Positions 1 through 8,585 of a stretch of 64,000 bases of DNA are shown here, piece after piece. The notes beneath the pieces are model-generated. The model searched no databases, was not told where the DNA came from, and saw only the letters and a list, made by a program, of their open reading frames with translations. Source of the DNA: Crocinitomicaceae bacterium (GTDB lineage: Bacteria > Bacteroidota > Bacteroidia > Flavobacteriales_D > Crocinitomicaceae); contig JAURGK010000001.1 in NCBI GenBank assembly GCA_030833845.1, positions 33,468 through 97,467 on the forward strand, given 5' to 3'. The position numbers were made by a program, and so were the translations under genes. How positions within the stretch are numbered: position 1 is the first letter of the stretch; every line of letters starts with the position of its first letter.

Positions 1-396
1 GTAGCCCAGCGCTCCAATCATAGAGAGCCAAGGGTTAATTCTCAAGCAAAGCCCCAATATATAAAAACCAAGCATCGATATAAAGAGAATGCCCACAGGT
101 CTTGGCAATCCTAATTTAATAAGTTGATCCACCTTACTCAAGAAATTTGATTGGTGCTCAACTGAAATCTGGTAGGCAGGCATTCCTGAGAACATCGCAT
201 TGGTCCAATACGGTTGTTTGTTATCGTGGGTCAATTTATAATCAAATATTTCTTTTGACATCCCTTGAAACTGACGTATATCGTTTTGTTTTAAGGCATA
301 ACCGTCAAAAAGCGGTGAAAAATAAATTGCAGGTAGTACTATAAACAATACCACTGCTGTGAAATGCGGAATTAGGTTTTTGATTGAAAAATTCAT
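1..396 (-). CDS. YfhO-like membrane protein, N-terminal part (runs off the window)
   Basis: The first 132 residues of a reverse-strand gene start at the ATG at 396 and stay open to base 1. A membrane segment spans about residues 10-28, followed by a periplasmic stretch with QNDIRQFQGM and WTNAMFSGMPAYQ, then a second membrane segment near residues 100-117. These stretches are typical of the large YfhO-like multi-pass proteins of Bacteroidota, which are thought to act in glycosylation of cell-envelope molecules. The function is inferred from the family only. The rest of the gene lies outside the window. Confidence 0.8.
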   Translation of the reverse strand, partial: MNFSIKNLIPHFTAVVLFIVLPAIYFSPLFDGYALKQNDIRQFQGMSKEIFDYKLTHDNKQPYWTNAMFSGMPAYQISVEHQSNFLSKVDQLIKLGLPRPVGILFISMLGFYILGLCLRINPWLSMIGALGY

Positions 397-413
397 AGTT
401 CAAAGTAATGTGT

Positions 414-1583
414 TTACGAATGGCTTGGCTTGGCATACCGCAGGACATCGGCCTGGGTAATTTGTTGATCAGATAATATCACCAATCTTTCGATGATATT
501 TCTCAATTCACGAATATTTCCTGTCCAATTGAGCTCTTGAAGCGCTTCTATTGCTTTTGGTTCAATACCCTTTTTTTGGATACCGTGATCTTGGCAAACC
601 AAATGTAAAAAGTGTTCGACAAGCATTGGAATATCCGTTCTTCGGTCGTTTAATGCTGGCACATGAATCAAAATGACTGCCAAGCGATGGTATAGGTCTT
701 CTCTGAATCGCCCTTCCTTAATTTCAAGGCGTAAGTCTTTGTTTGTAGCAGCTACTACTCTACAATCTACTTTGATATCTTTTTCACCCCCGACCCGCTG
801 GATTACATTCTCTTGAAGAGCGCGTAAAACTTTGGCTTGTGCCGAAAGCGACATGTCCCCAATTTCATCTAAAAATAAGGTGCCCCCCGATGACAATTCA
901 AATTTTCCTTTTCGGTCCTTGACAGCGGAGGTAAAGGCACCTTTTTCATGTCCAAATAATTCGCTTTCAATGAGCTCTGCAGGAATTGCGGCACAATTCA
1001 CTTCGATGAAGGGCATTTTATGACGCTCCGATAATTGATGCAAAGACCGCGCAACAAGTTCCTTACCCGTACCATTCTCACCGGTAATGAGTACCCTTGC
1101 ATCAGAAGGCGCAACTTTTTGAATCATTTGTTTGATTTCATTGATTTGCGGACTTTCTCCAATAATCGCGAAACCTTTTACCTTGCGGACAACTTGCTTG
1201 AGTTGTTGGGTTTCTTGCACCATGGAATTGCGCTCGCGAACTTGCCTTAATACCACTAAAATTCGATTGAGGTCCAAGGGTTTTTCAATGAAATCAAATG
1301 CCCCTTTTTTAATACAAGAAACGGCAGTTTCTAAAGTGCCGTGTCCGGAGATCATGACCAAAGGGGTATCTAGTTCTAGGGCTAAAAATGCATCTAACAA
1401 TTCCAAACCATCCATTTGGGGCATTTTCACATCGGAAAAAATCAAATCATAGGTATGGTCTTTTATTTTCTGAAGGGCCTGCCCTCCATCTTCAGCTTCA
1501 TCAATTGTACAGCCCTCAAACTCTAATATTTCGCGTAGTGCGCGACGAATTGCTCTTTGGTCGTCGATGAGTAGTATGTGCAT
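414..1583 (-). CDS. Sigma-54-dependent response regulator without DNA-binding domain
   Basis: NtrC-type activator of 389 residues. The receiver domain (1-115) has the acidic pair D7-D8, phospho-acceptor D51 and K101. An AAA+ domain follows, with Walker A GENGTGKE at 168-175, the sigma-54 contact loop GAFTSA at 215-220 and Walker B FLDEIGD. The protein ends soon after the NIRELRN helix region, so the Fis-type helix-turn-helix usual in NtrC proteins is missing. It may therefore activate sigma-54 polymerase from solution. The start was set at MHILLIDDQ, one base after the pcm stop. It is the last gene of an xth-pcm operon, and no histidine kinase is adjacent. Confidence 0.93.
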   Translation of the reverse strand: MHILLIDDQRAIRRALREILEFEGCTIDEAEDGGQALQKIKDHTYDLIFSDVKMPQMDGLELLDAFLALELDTPLVMISGHGTLETAVSCIKKGAFDFIEKPLDLNRILVVLRQVRERNSMVQETQQLKQVVRKVKGFAIIGESPQINEIKQMIQKVAPSDARVLITGENGTGKELVARSLHQLSERHKMPFIEVNCAAIPAELIESELFGHEKGAFTSAVKDRKGKFELSSGGTLFLDEIGDMSLSAQAKVLRALQENVIQRVGGEKDIKVDCRVVAATNKDLRLEIKEGRFREDLYHRLAVILIHVPALNDRRTDIPMLVEHFLHLVCQDHGIQKKGIEPKAIEALQELNWTGNIRELRNIIERLVILSDQQITQADVLRYAKPSHS

Positions 1584-1584
1584 A

Positions 1585-2253
1585 TCAGTTCTTACTTTGT
1601 GATTTGACTGTTCTCTCCAGCATGGGAACGAACTTAAAAGTACCAAATTCTTCGGTGCTATAATTCGAATCATCTATTTTTTGAAGGCGCAGCATTTTTT
1701 GCTCCACACCTTCTCCAACTGGGATAACCATGATGCCGCCAATTTTTAACTGCTCGAAGAGCGCGGTGGGTATTTCTGGCGCCCCACAAGTAACTAAAAT
1801 ACGGTCATAAGGGGCATACACACGATTTCCTTTAAATCCATCCTGAAAAAAAAGACTTGGATTGAATTTAAAGTAATCCAACATTTGTTTGGCTTTGAGG
1901 TGCAGGGGCTGATGACGTTCAATGGAGTAAACCTTTGCGCCCAATTGGCATAGTATGGCGGTCTGAAATCCTGAACCCGTGCCAATTTCTAATACTTTCA
2001 TGCCTTTTTCTAAACTGAGTAATTGGGTCTGAAAAGCAACCGTGAATGGATGAGAAATGGTTTGTCCGGAACCAATTTGAAAAGCCATGTTGGTGTAGGC
2101 TTGTTCATCAAAGGCCAAATCCAAGAAATAATGCCTTGGAATACGTTCAAAAGCATCTAAAATCAGTTGGTCTGAGATGCCCATGAGTGCCAATTCTTCA
2201 ATGAGTTGTCTACGGCGCCCTTTGTGCTTAAAAGTATCTTTGAATTGCTGCAT
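1585..2253 (-). CDS. pcm: Protein-L-isoaspartate O-methyltransferase
   Basis: SAM-dependent repair enzyme that methylates isoaspartyl residues in damaged proteins so that they can revert to aspartate. The 222 residues are usual for the family. The SAM-binding motif EIGTGSGF is at 89-96, and the family-typical QTISHPF stretch is at 64-70. It lies 6 bases after xth and one base before the sigma-54 activator, so the three genes very probably share one transcript. Cytoplasmic. Confidence 0.95.
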   Translation of the reverse strand: MQQFKDTFKHKGRRRQLIEELALMGISDQLILDAFERIPRHYFLDLAFDEQAYTNMAFQIGSGQTISHPFTVAFQTQLLSLEKGMKVLEIGTGSGFQTAILCQLGAKVYSIERHQPLHLKAKQMLDYFKFNPSLFFQDGFKGNRVYAPYDRILVTCGAPEIPTALFEQLKIGGIMVIPVGEGVEQKMLRLQKIDDSNYSTEEFGTFKFVPMLERTVKSQSKN

Positions 2254-2259
2254 AAACCT

Positions 2260-3021
2260 CTATGAAAGCATCACCCCTACTGGGCAATGATCAGAACCAA
2301 GAACCTCATTGAGAATGAAGGCTTCTTTTAATTTGGATACTAAAACCTCACTCACTAAAAAATAATCGATCCGCCAGCCAATGTTCTTTTGTCTTGCCCC
2401 CGCTCGGTAACTCCACCAAGTATATTTGACGCTTTCTGGATGCAACACACGAAATGAATCCATAAGGCCCGCTTGGGTGTATGCATCCATGCCATCAATT
2501 TCTTCTTGCATGAAGCCAGCCGCTTTATTGAAATTTTCTTTTGGTCTTGCTAGATCAATTGCACGATGCGCCACATTGAAATCTCCACAAACCACTACCG
2601 GTTTTTTCTTTTCAAGATTTTTCAAATAATTCAAAAATGCCACATCCCAAGTTTGACGGTAAGCCAAACGCAATAATTCACTTCCCGAATTAGGCACGTA
2701 CACAGTCACAACAAAATAGTCATCAAATTCAGCGCAAATGACGCGTCCTTCGGTGTCATGGGCTGCGATATTGATGTCATAAGTAACTTCTATTGGTTTG
2801 ATTTTGGTTAAAATGGCAGTGCCTGAATATCCTTTTCTCTCTGCACCATTGGCATAAACGTGGTAGTTGCTCATAGGCCCAACAGCTTCGGCAACTTGTT
2901 CTGGAGTCGCTTTGGTTTCTTGCAAACAAATGACATCTGCATCTAAGGCAAGCATATCCGAAATGAAGGTTTTCCCCACCACGGCCCGAATACCATTTAC
3001 ATTAAAAGATAGGATTTTCAT
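2260..3021 (-). CDS. xth: Exodeoxyribonuclease III (AP endonuclease)
   Basis: Base-excision repair nuclease of the exonuclease III/APE1 family, 253 residues. Visible active-site motifs are FNVNG near residue 7, LQET with the metal-binding Glu at 35, GDFN in the middle, and SDH at 243-245 near the C-terminus. It cleaves at abasic sites and trims 3' ends. First gene of the xth-pcm-activator operon, with a Bacteroidota -7 element just upstream. Confidence 0.95.
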   Translation of the reverse strand: MKILSFNVNGIRAVVGKTFISDMLALDADVICLQETKATPEQVAEAVGPMSNYHVYANGAERKGYSGTAILTKIKPIEVTYDINIAAHDTEGRVICAEFDDYFVVTVYVPNSGSELLRLAYRQTWDVAFLNYLKNLEKKKPVVVCGDFNVAHRAIDLARPKENFNKAAGFMQEEIDGMDAYTQAGLMDSFRVLHPESVKYTWWSYRAGARQKNIGWRIDYFLVSEVLVSKLKEAFILNEVLGSDHCPVGVMLS

Positions 3022-3037
3022 GAAAATAATTTAAGCC

Positions 3038-3045
3038 CAAAAATA
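3038..3045 (-). promoter_or_regulatory. -7 element for the xth operon
   Basis: Reverse-strand TATTTTTG matches TAnnTTTG. A start site about 4 bases after the G would give a leader of about 13 bases before the ATG at 3021. Confidence 0.55.
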
Positions 3046-3068
3046 AGAAATTTTTGAGCCTTAAAGCC

Positions 3069-3803
3069 TCATTTTGGCCTCACCTTTCCGGTATTATACT
3101 CAGATTTATAAATTGCCGTGGGCAATCCAGTGTAATACAGATCTCCAGGGCCGTATAGTTGTGCTTTTAATATACTTCCTTCCACATTTATTTGACTTGA
3201 AATAGGTGATGAACTGCGAAATGAAACAGAGTCAGCAACATGAAGACCACTCGAATTCAACGAGGCTGATCCGTCCAAATCAACAAACAATGCCTTGCAT
3301 TGACCCTCCAAAAACAATGGTTGCCATCCGTATATGTTGCGTATTTCGAGGTGATCTACCTCTAAATCCAAATTAACCTTTCCAACACCTTCCTCTAAGT
3401 GAACAAGAAGTTGACCTGCAGACCATAAGTTAGCGGTCGAAACGGATTCACTATTGGCTAAAAACAGCTCCTCGATATTTTTAAAATGCAAATATGCTTT
3501 CACACTGCCATTTTTATAGCGTAAAAAACGGCAGTGATTCAAATTTTTCAAACTTAGTGTATCGGCAATGATTTGGGCCTCCAGAAAATTCAACAAATTG
3601 GCACCTGCCTCCCATTTTAAAAAATTCACGGTGTCTTGAATCAGAATTAATTCAATACCGTCATGAATACTGACAAATTGAAAAGCATCTAATGGCAATT
3701 CACTTTCTGATTGCACTCCTGATTTTTTCCAACAAGCCCTCCCGGCAGGTTTCTGACAAGCCACGAGTAATAAAATCAAACATGTGAAAGCTAGAATTCT
3801 CAT
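3069..3803 (-). CDS. Lipoprotein with putative GIN (DUF2807) domain
   Basis: 244 residues with a short signal peptide and lipobox LLVAC, giving lipidated C16. The remainder resembles the Bacteroidota head-GIN/DUF2807 fold: FQFVSIHDGIELILIQD early, then a series of short beta repeats. These domains are built from parallel beta-helix-like repeats and sit on the cell surface or in the periplasm; their role is unknown. Its start codon overlaps the stop of the PagL-like gene (ATGA), so the two are translationally coupled and perhaps functionally linked in the outer membrane. Confidence 0.7.
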   Translation of the reverse strand: MRILAFTCLILLLVACQKPAGRACWKKSGVQSESELPLDAFQFVSIHDGIELILIQDTVNFLKWEAGANLLNFLEAQIIADTLSLKNLNHCRFLRYKNGSVKAYLHFKNIEELFLANSESVSTANLWSAGQLLVHLEEGVGKVNLDLEVDHLEIRNIYGWQPLFLEGQCKALFVDLDGSASLNSSGLHVADSVSFRSSSPISSQINVEGSILKAQLYGPGDLYYTGLPTAIYKSEYNTGKVRPK

Positions 3804-4858
3804 TGATTTAAGTGATACATCAGCCCAAATTCCATATAATCCGCTTTGGCGAAATGTGTTTTGAGCGTCATCATGGCCTCTAATTTTGACGTGAGTGCGT
3901 AGCGGCTACCCAGGCGAATGTAAACCGGAACATCAGGACGCAAAACATCGCGTAAATAGGTCCCTACGCCGTAAATAAAATGAAGCCGATCAAAGGGCTG
4001 TACGTATCCGATAAAAAAACCTATTTGGAGCGGATCGAATGGACTGGCATTGGGGTAGCTCGGATGTGAAAGCAATCCTTTTTTATAGATGATATCCAAA
4101 GACGCTTCGAGGGCAAATTTCGGCGTAAAATACCTTCTGCCAAAAAAATTCATAGCATAAACCGGATAACGCCCAACGCCTACAGGGCGCATTTCTTTAG
4201 CGCTGAAAATTCCGGAAATACCATATGAGACGGGCCCTTTATTGCTCAACTCTTTTTGTAGAGATGAATTGGTTTGTTTAAAATAGTGCTGTACACCCAA
4301 TGAAATATACGGTACATTGATTCCAAGATTAGGCATTTGGAAACTTGCATTGGAAAAATGTGTCATGTCAATACCTAGCGTAATCCCTTGATTTGCAAAA
4401 CGCAAGCTTTGTTTGAATGCAAAGCACATCATGGCGTTGATTTTCGAACCAATGGCAACATTTTGCGGATTCAATATAGGGTCAAAGGGCCGATTGGTAT
4501 AACCCACACCTGTTCCAAAACGAAAATCCATCCGATAGGCCTTGTACTTGATGATTGGGAGTTCAACCGAACCATAAAGCCCCATAAATTTTCCGAGTAT
4601 GGAGTTATTACCCACCGAACCATAAAATAGTGTGGCGCCTACTAGCGGCTGCCGGTATGCGCTATGCCAAGATTTTTCATGTTGTGTTTGGTAGACAACA
4701 GAGAATTCACCAGCCACTGCAGGAGCCTCGGGCAAATGATCCATTAAGCTGCGGTGCGCAATTAAAAAACCAAGCTTTTGGCGGTATTCAAAGCCATACT
4801 GCGCCAAAATCATAGCAGGCAAGGTGATCCAAATAATTAAAATAACCACAAAACGCAT
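3800..4858 (-). CDS. PagL-like outer-membrane protein (acyloxyacyl hydrolase family)
   Basis: 352 residues with a signal peptide (cut near LAQ-Y, about residue 20) and an aromatic-rich beta-barrel pattern. HFSN at 167-170 matches the His and Ser of the PagL lipid A 3-O-deacylase triad, and PNLGIN follows. The family Glu expected 14 residues after the His is Asn181 here. A second barrel-like half (about 200-352) makes it twice the size of classical PagL, as is usual for Bacteroidota members. The start was set at MRFVV because the -7 element at 4862-4869 puts transcription start on this ATG; an in-frame ATG at 4882 would lie upstream of it. Activity on lipid A is unproven. Confidence 0.75.
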   Translation of the reverse strand: MRFVVILIIWITLPAMILAQYGFEYRQKLGFLIAHRSLMDHLPEAPAVAGEFSVVYQTQHEKSWHSAYRQPLVGATLFYGSVGNNSILGKFMGLYGSVELPIIKYKAYRMDFRFGTGVGYTNRPFDPILNPQNVAIGSKINAMMCFAFKQSLRFANQGITLGIDMTHFSNASFQMPNLGINVPYISLGVQHYFKQTNSSLQKELSNKGPVSYGISGIFSAKEMRPVGVGRYPVYAMNFFGRRYFTPKFALEASLDIIYKKGLLSHPSYPNASPFDPLQIGFFIGYVQPFDRLHFIYGVGTYLRDVLRPDVPVYIRLGSRYALTSKLEAMMTLKTHFAKADYMEFGLMYHLNQ

Positions 4859-4861
4859 GCC

Positions 4862-4869
4862 CAAATTTA
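4862..4869 (-). promoter_or_regulatory. -7 element for the PagL-like gene
   Basis: Reverse-strand TAAATTTG. The predicted start site coincides with the ATG at 4858, implying a leaderless mRNA. Confidence 0.6.
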
Positions 4870-4891
4870 ATGAAAAGCTCATAGCATCTGC

Positions 4892-4899
4892 TACCTTTG
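4892..4899 (+). promoter_or_regulatory. -7 element for mazG
   Basis: TACCTTTG. The predicted start site falls one base before the mazG ATG at 4904, implying a leaderless mRNA. Confidence 0.6.
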
Positions 4900-4903
4900 C
4901 ACA

Positions 4904-5674
4904 ATGGATCCACGTTTAGCCGCTTTTGCACGCTTGCTCCAAATAATGGATGAACTGCGCGCCCAATGCCCCTGGGATCAAAAACAAACTTTTGAGACCC
5001 TTCGCAACCTTACCATAGAAGAAACCTACGAGATGGCTGATGCCATTACCGATAAAGATTACAAAAGCTTGGAAGGGGAATTGGGAGATTTGTTTTTGCA
5101 CCTTGTTTTTTACAGTAAATTGGGCGACGAACAAGGGCTCTTTAATGTGGAAAGTGTCCTCAACAAAATTTGTGACAAACTCATTTTCAGACACCCACAT
5201 ATTTACGGCGATGTAGAGGCAAAAGATGAAGCAACCGTAAAAGCAAATTGGGAAAAACTAAAGCTCCAAGAAGGAAAAAAATCTGTGCTCGAAGGGGTGC
5301 CAAAGTCCTTACCTGCGCTTGTTAAAGCAACCCGAATTCAGGAAAAAGTAAAGGGTGTGGGCTTTGAATTTGAAAACACTGATGAGGTCTGGAACAAAGT
5401 ACAAGAGGAATTAGCGGAATTTAAAGAGGAAGTGGATGCTCAGTCTGGGGCTATGGAGGCCGAATTCGGTGATTTGCTATTCTCTTTGGTCAATTATGCT
5501 CGTTTTTTACATATTTCACCCGAAAACGCCCTAGCACAGACCAATCAAAAATTCATCTCAAGGTTTCAACTCATGGAAACCATGTTGGCCCAAGATGGAT
5601 TGTTGGTTCAAGAACAACACCTCAATACCTTAGAAATGTATTGGGAGCGGGCCAAAAAGGCCAAAAAAGATTAG
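4904..5674 (+). CDS. mazG: Nucleoside triphosphate pyrophosphohydrolase MazG
   Basis: Hydrolyses (d)NTPs to NMP and pyrophosphate and so cleans the nucleotide pool. The 256 residues hold two MazG all-alpha domains. The first has the EExxE cluster at 39-43 and ExxD at 59-62. The second has EELAEFKEE and FGDLLFSLVNYAR near residues 170-205. The size matches E. coli MazG. It is divergent from the PagL-like gene and convergent with the HD gene, overlapping that gene's stop by 4 bases. Confidence 0.95.
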   Translation: MDPRLAAFARLLQIMDELRAQCPWDQKQTFETLRNLTIEETYEMADAITDKDYKSLEGELGDLFLHLVFYSKLGDEQGLFNVESVLNKICDKLIFRHPHIYGDVEAKDEATVKANWEKLKLQEGKKSVLEGVPKSLPALVKATRIQEKVKGVGFEFENTDEVWNKVQEELAEFKEEVDAQSGAMEAEFGDLLFSLVNYARFLHISPENALAQTNQKFISRFQLMETMLAQDGLLVQEQHLNTLEMYWERAKKAKKD

Positions 5675-6909
5675 CGAGGATAACACAAAAAATACTTTTC
5701 TACAGGGGTGGCTAAGGCAGAAATATTAAGGTTATCTGAGGCCTTAGACAACTCTGAAATCGTTCCATCTTTATGCAACAAATTGATGTTGTGCTTGTCT
5801 TCATTGTAGGCCTTGTTGGTCAAAACATTGGAATAGATGAAATAACTCAATTCCTGTTCAGACAATTGATGTTCGCTTTGAACTCGGCTGCGCTCCGTGG
5901 CAATTCGCTCAGCAGAAAAAGGCGTTTTGGATATTTCTATTTTGAAGAGTTGCCTGTTTACCAAACCTGAGCAAATTGAAGCGAGTATATAATCTGGTGC
6001 ATACTGCCAAACCTTGATTGCTCCCCAGATATCATAATCATCCAAGCGAGAAAAATGGGTCAAAACCATGGGGTCTTGCTCAAAATGTTCTGCTCGGATG
6101 TCTTGAGAAAGAAAGAACTTTAAAGATGGGCTTGCAAAAAGGTCATGACCTGATGCGGTTAATTCTTTGGCACGACGCAAGGCATGGATCAACATAAATT
6201 CGGCCGCCACTACGGTTTTGTGAAGATAGACTTGCCAATACATCAGGCGCCTGGCAACAATAAATTTTTCCACTGAATAAATGCCTTTTTCCTCAAGTAC
6301 TAAATGGCCGTTGTGCACATTGAGCATTTCGATGAGTCTTTCACTCCCTATGACACCCTCCGAAACACCGGAATAAAAACTATCGCGATTCAAATAATCT
6401 AAGCGGTCCATATCGAGTTGAGAACTGACGAGTTCATGTAAGAAGGGTCTATGGTATGTATTATTGAAAATTTGCAAGGCAATTTCCAAGTCATGACCAT
6501 ATTCGACGGATAATTCGGCAATAAAAAATCCTGAAATTTTTTCATGACTCACGCCACAAACGATATCATATTCCAGGGCATGGCTAAAAGGGCCATGTCC
6601 AATATCATGCAACAAGATGGCTAGACACACCGCACGCTCTTCCTCCTCACTGATTGGATGACCTTTGCGCCTTATACTCATGACAGCCTGCATCATCAAA
6701 TGCATGGCTCCAAGTACATGATGAAAACGAGTGTGGTTGGCGCCTGGGTACACCAAATGGCTCAAACCAAGTTGTTGAATGCGTCTGAGGCGTTGTAGAT
6801 AAGGATGTTCAAGAATATCAAAAATAATTTCGTGCGGCAGTGAAATAAAACCGTACACCGGGTCGTTAATTATTTTCTTCTTGTTATTGGGGCGGGTATT
6901 CGCTGACAA
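5671..6909 (-). CDS. HD-domain phosphohydrolase
   Basis: 412-residue metal-dependent phosphohydrolase of the HD superfamily (dGTPase/YwfO-like). IINDPVYGFI opens the conserved region. The ligands are TRFHH near residue 63, LLHDIGHGPFSH near 100-110, and DMDRLDYL further on. The substrate is not known; relatives act on dNTPs. The reading frame is open to an ATG at 6960, but the -7 element at 6933-6940 puts the mRNA start near 6929, so the TTG at 6909 is the best start. The start remains uncertain. Divergent from porX. Confidence 0.85.
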   Translation of the reverse strand: MSANTRPNNKKKIINDPVYGFISLPHEIIFDILEHPYLQRLRRIQQLGLSHLVYPGANHTRFHHVLGAMHLMMQAVMSIRRKGHPISEEEERAVCLAILLHDIGHGPFSHALEYDIVCGVSHEKISGFFIAELSVEYGHDLEIALQIFNNTYHRPFLHELVSSQLDMDRLDYLNRDSFYSGVSEGVIGSERLIEMLNVHNGHLVLEEKGIYSVEKFIVARRLMYWQVYLHKTVVAAEFMLIHALRRAKELTASGHDLFASPSLKFFLSQDIRAEHFEQDPMVLTHFSRLDDYDIWGAIKVWQYAPDYILASICSGLVNRQLFKIEISKTPFSAERIATERSRVQSEHQLSEQELSYFIYSNVLTNKAYNEDKHNINLLHKDGTISELSKASDNLNISALATPVEKYFLCYPR

Positions 6910-6914
6910 ATGGC

Positions 6915-6922
6915 TAACTTTA
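6915..6922 (+). promoter_or_regulatory. Probable -7 element for porX
   Basis: TAACTTTA, one mismatch to TAnnTTTG, gives a leader of about 29 bases before the porX ATG at 6955. Confidence 0.35.
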
Positions 6923-6932
6923 ATATAATAAT

Positions 6933-6940
6933 CAAAACTA
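6933..6940 (-). promoter_or_regulatory. -7 element for the HD gene
   Basis: Reverse-strand TAGTTTTG. It excludes the upstream ATGs at 6954 and 6960 as starts of the HD protein if it is the only promoter. Confidence 0.5.
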
Positions 6941-6954
6941 TAAAAATAAGACAT

Positions 6955-8499
6955 ATGCAAGGTAAAATTCTTTGGGCAGACGACGAAATTGAATTACTCA
7001 AACCACACGTACTCTTTTTAGAATCCAAGGGATACCAAGTCGAAACGGCCACAAATGGTCAAGACGCCATCGAAAAGGCACTTGGAGAGCACTTTGACAT
7101 CATCTTTTTAGACGAAAACATGCCCGGGCTCAGTGGACTTGAAACCCTTGCGCAAATTAAAGAACATAGCGCACTTGTGCCGGTTGTGATGATTACTAAA
7201 AGTGAGGAAGAGCGCATTATGGAAGAAGCGATTGGTTCAAAAATTGCCGATTACCTCATCAAGCCCGTTAATCCAAATCAAATTCTGTTAAGCATCAAAA
7301 AAAACCTTGATCACAGCAAATTGATTAGCCAAAAAACCAATGCAAGTTACCAGCAAGAATTTAGGCAATTAGGGATGCAACTTTCTGGGAGGTTAGATGC
7401 CCATGAATGGAAAGAACTCTATTCCAAATTGGTTTTTTGGGAATTGCAACTCGATCAAATTGAAGACAGCGGCATGCGCGAAATCTTTGAGATGCAAAAG
7501 AAAGAAGCTAATAAACTGTTTTGTGATTTTATTGAAGACAATTACTTGGATTGGACAAGTGGTGATCCTGATGCTCCAAGTATGATTCATACCCTCATCA
7601 AAGAACGCATCGCGCCTAAAATAGGCCAGGAGAAACTTGCCGTCTTGGTGATTGATAACTTGCGTTTTGACCAATGGAAAACCATTGAAGGAATCGTTGG
7701 GCGATATTTTCAAAAAGAAGAGGAGGACATTGTTTTTTCTATTCTACCGACAGCAACTCACTACGCACGCAATGCTTTTTTTGCCGGGCTGTTGCCTGCT
7801 GAAATTGAAAGACGCTTCCCTAGCCTTTGGAAAAACGAGGACGATGAAGGTGGCAAGAACCTACATGAAAAAGATTTTCTCGAAGCCCAACTCAAAAGAC
7901 TTGGTAAGAATGTGAAATGGTCATACCACAAGATTACCAACGTGGAGGCTGGTAAAAAACTTGCAGATCAGTTTCATCAGCTCAAAGACAACGACGTCAA
8001 TTTTATAGTCTATAATTTTGTAGATATGCTGTCGCATGCCCGCACAGAAATGGAAGTAATCAGAGAACTTGCCGACAATGAGGCCGCTTACCGCTCCATC
8101 ACAACAAGTTGGTTAGAGCACTCTCCGCTCTTGGATATTTTAAAGAAAATTTCTGAAGCTGGGCAAAGACTAATCATCACTACTGACCATGGCACGATCA
8201 AGGTAACCAAACCAGTCAGAATTGTTGGTGAGCGCAATACAAACACTAATCTTAGATACAAAGCCGGTCGAGGATTGAGTTACGAACAAAAGGAAGTTTT
8301 TGTAATTAAAAACCCACAAGAAGCACAATTACCCAAACTGAAATTATCGGCAGAATTTGTCTTTGCTCGCGAGCAAGATTTTTTCGTCTATCCGAATAAC
8401 TACAACCACTTTGTGAATTACTACGGTCAGACCTTTCAACACGGAGGCATCTCAATGGAAGAGATTTTAATTCCCTATGTAGTCATGAAGGCCAAATAA
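6955..8499 (+). CDS. porX: PorX: response regulator with PglZ phosphatase domain
   Basis: Regulator of the type IX secretion system. The 514 residues match PorX of Porphyromonas in size and layout. The receiver domain (1-120) has D9-D10, phospho-acceptor D53, T81 and K103. A linker and a C-terminal PglZ/alkaline-phosphatase-like domain follow, with VLVIDNLRFDQW, PTATHYARNAFFAGLLP, TTDHG and a late QHGG as probable zinc-site segments. PorX is known to work with the PorY kinase and the ECF sigma factor SigP. The start was set at MQGKILWADDE, since the frame extends 15 non-conserved residues upstream. Other genes in this window encode T9SS cargo. Confidence 0.93.
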   Translation: MQGKILWADDEIELLKPHVLFLESKGYQVETATNGQDAIEKALGEHFDIIFLDENMPGLSGLETLAQIKEHSALVPVVMITKSEEERIMEEAIGSKIADYLIKPVNPNQILLSIKKNLDHSKLISQKTNASYQQEFRQLGMQLSGRLDAHEWKELYSKLVFWELQLDQIEDSGMREIFEMQKKEANKLFCDFIEDNYLDWTSGDPDAPSMIHTLIKERIAPKIGQEKLAVLVIDNLRFDQWKTIEGIVGRYFQKEEEDIVFSILPTATHYARNAFFAGLLPAEIERRFPSLWKNEDDEGGKNLHEKDFLEAQLKRLGKNVKWSYHKITNVEAGKKLADQFHQLKDNDVNFIVYNFVDMLSHARTEMEVIRELADNEAAYRSITTSWLEHSPLLDILKKISEAGQRLIITTDHGTIKVTKPVRIVGERNTNTNLRYKAGRGLSYEQKEVFVIKNPQEAQLPKLKLSAEFVFAREQDFFVYPNNYNHFVNYYGQTFQHGGISMEEILIPYVVMKAK

Positions 8500-8561
8500 G
8501 AACGAGGAAAATTGATTTGATATTTTGCTTCTTTAGAACCATTCAAAATAGCGAAAAAGCG

Positions 8562-8569
8562 TAATTTTG
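8562..8569 (+). promoter_or_regulatory. -7 element for the sufS operon
   Basis: TAATTTTG. The predicted leader is about 13 bases before the ATG at 8586. Confidence 0.55.
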
Positions 8570-8585
8570 TAAAAAAATCAAAATT

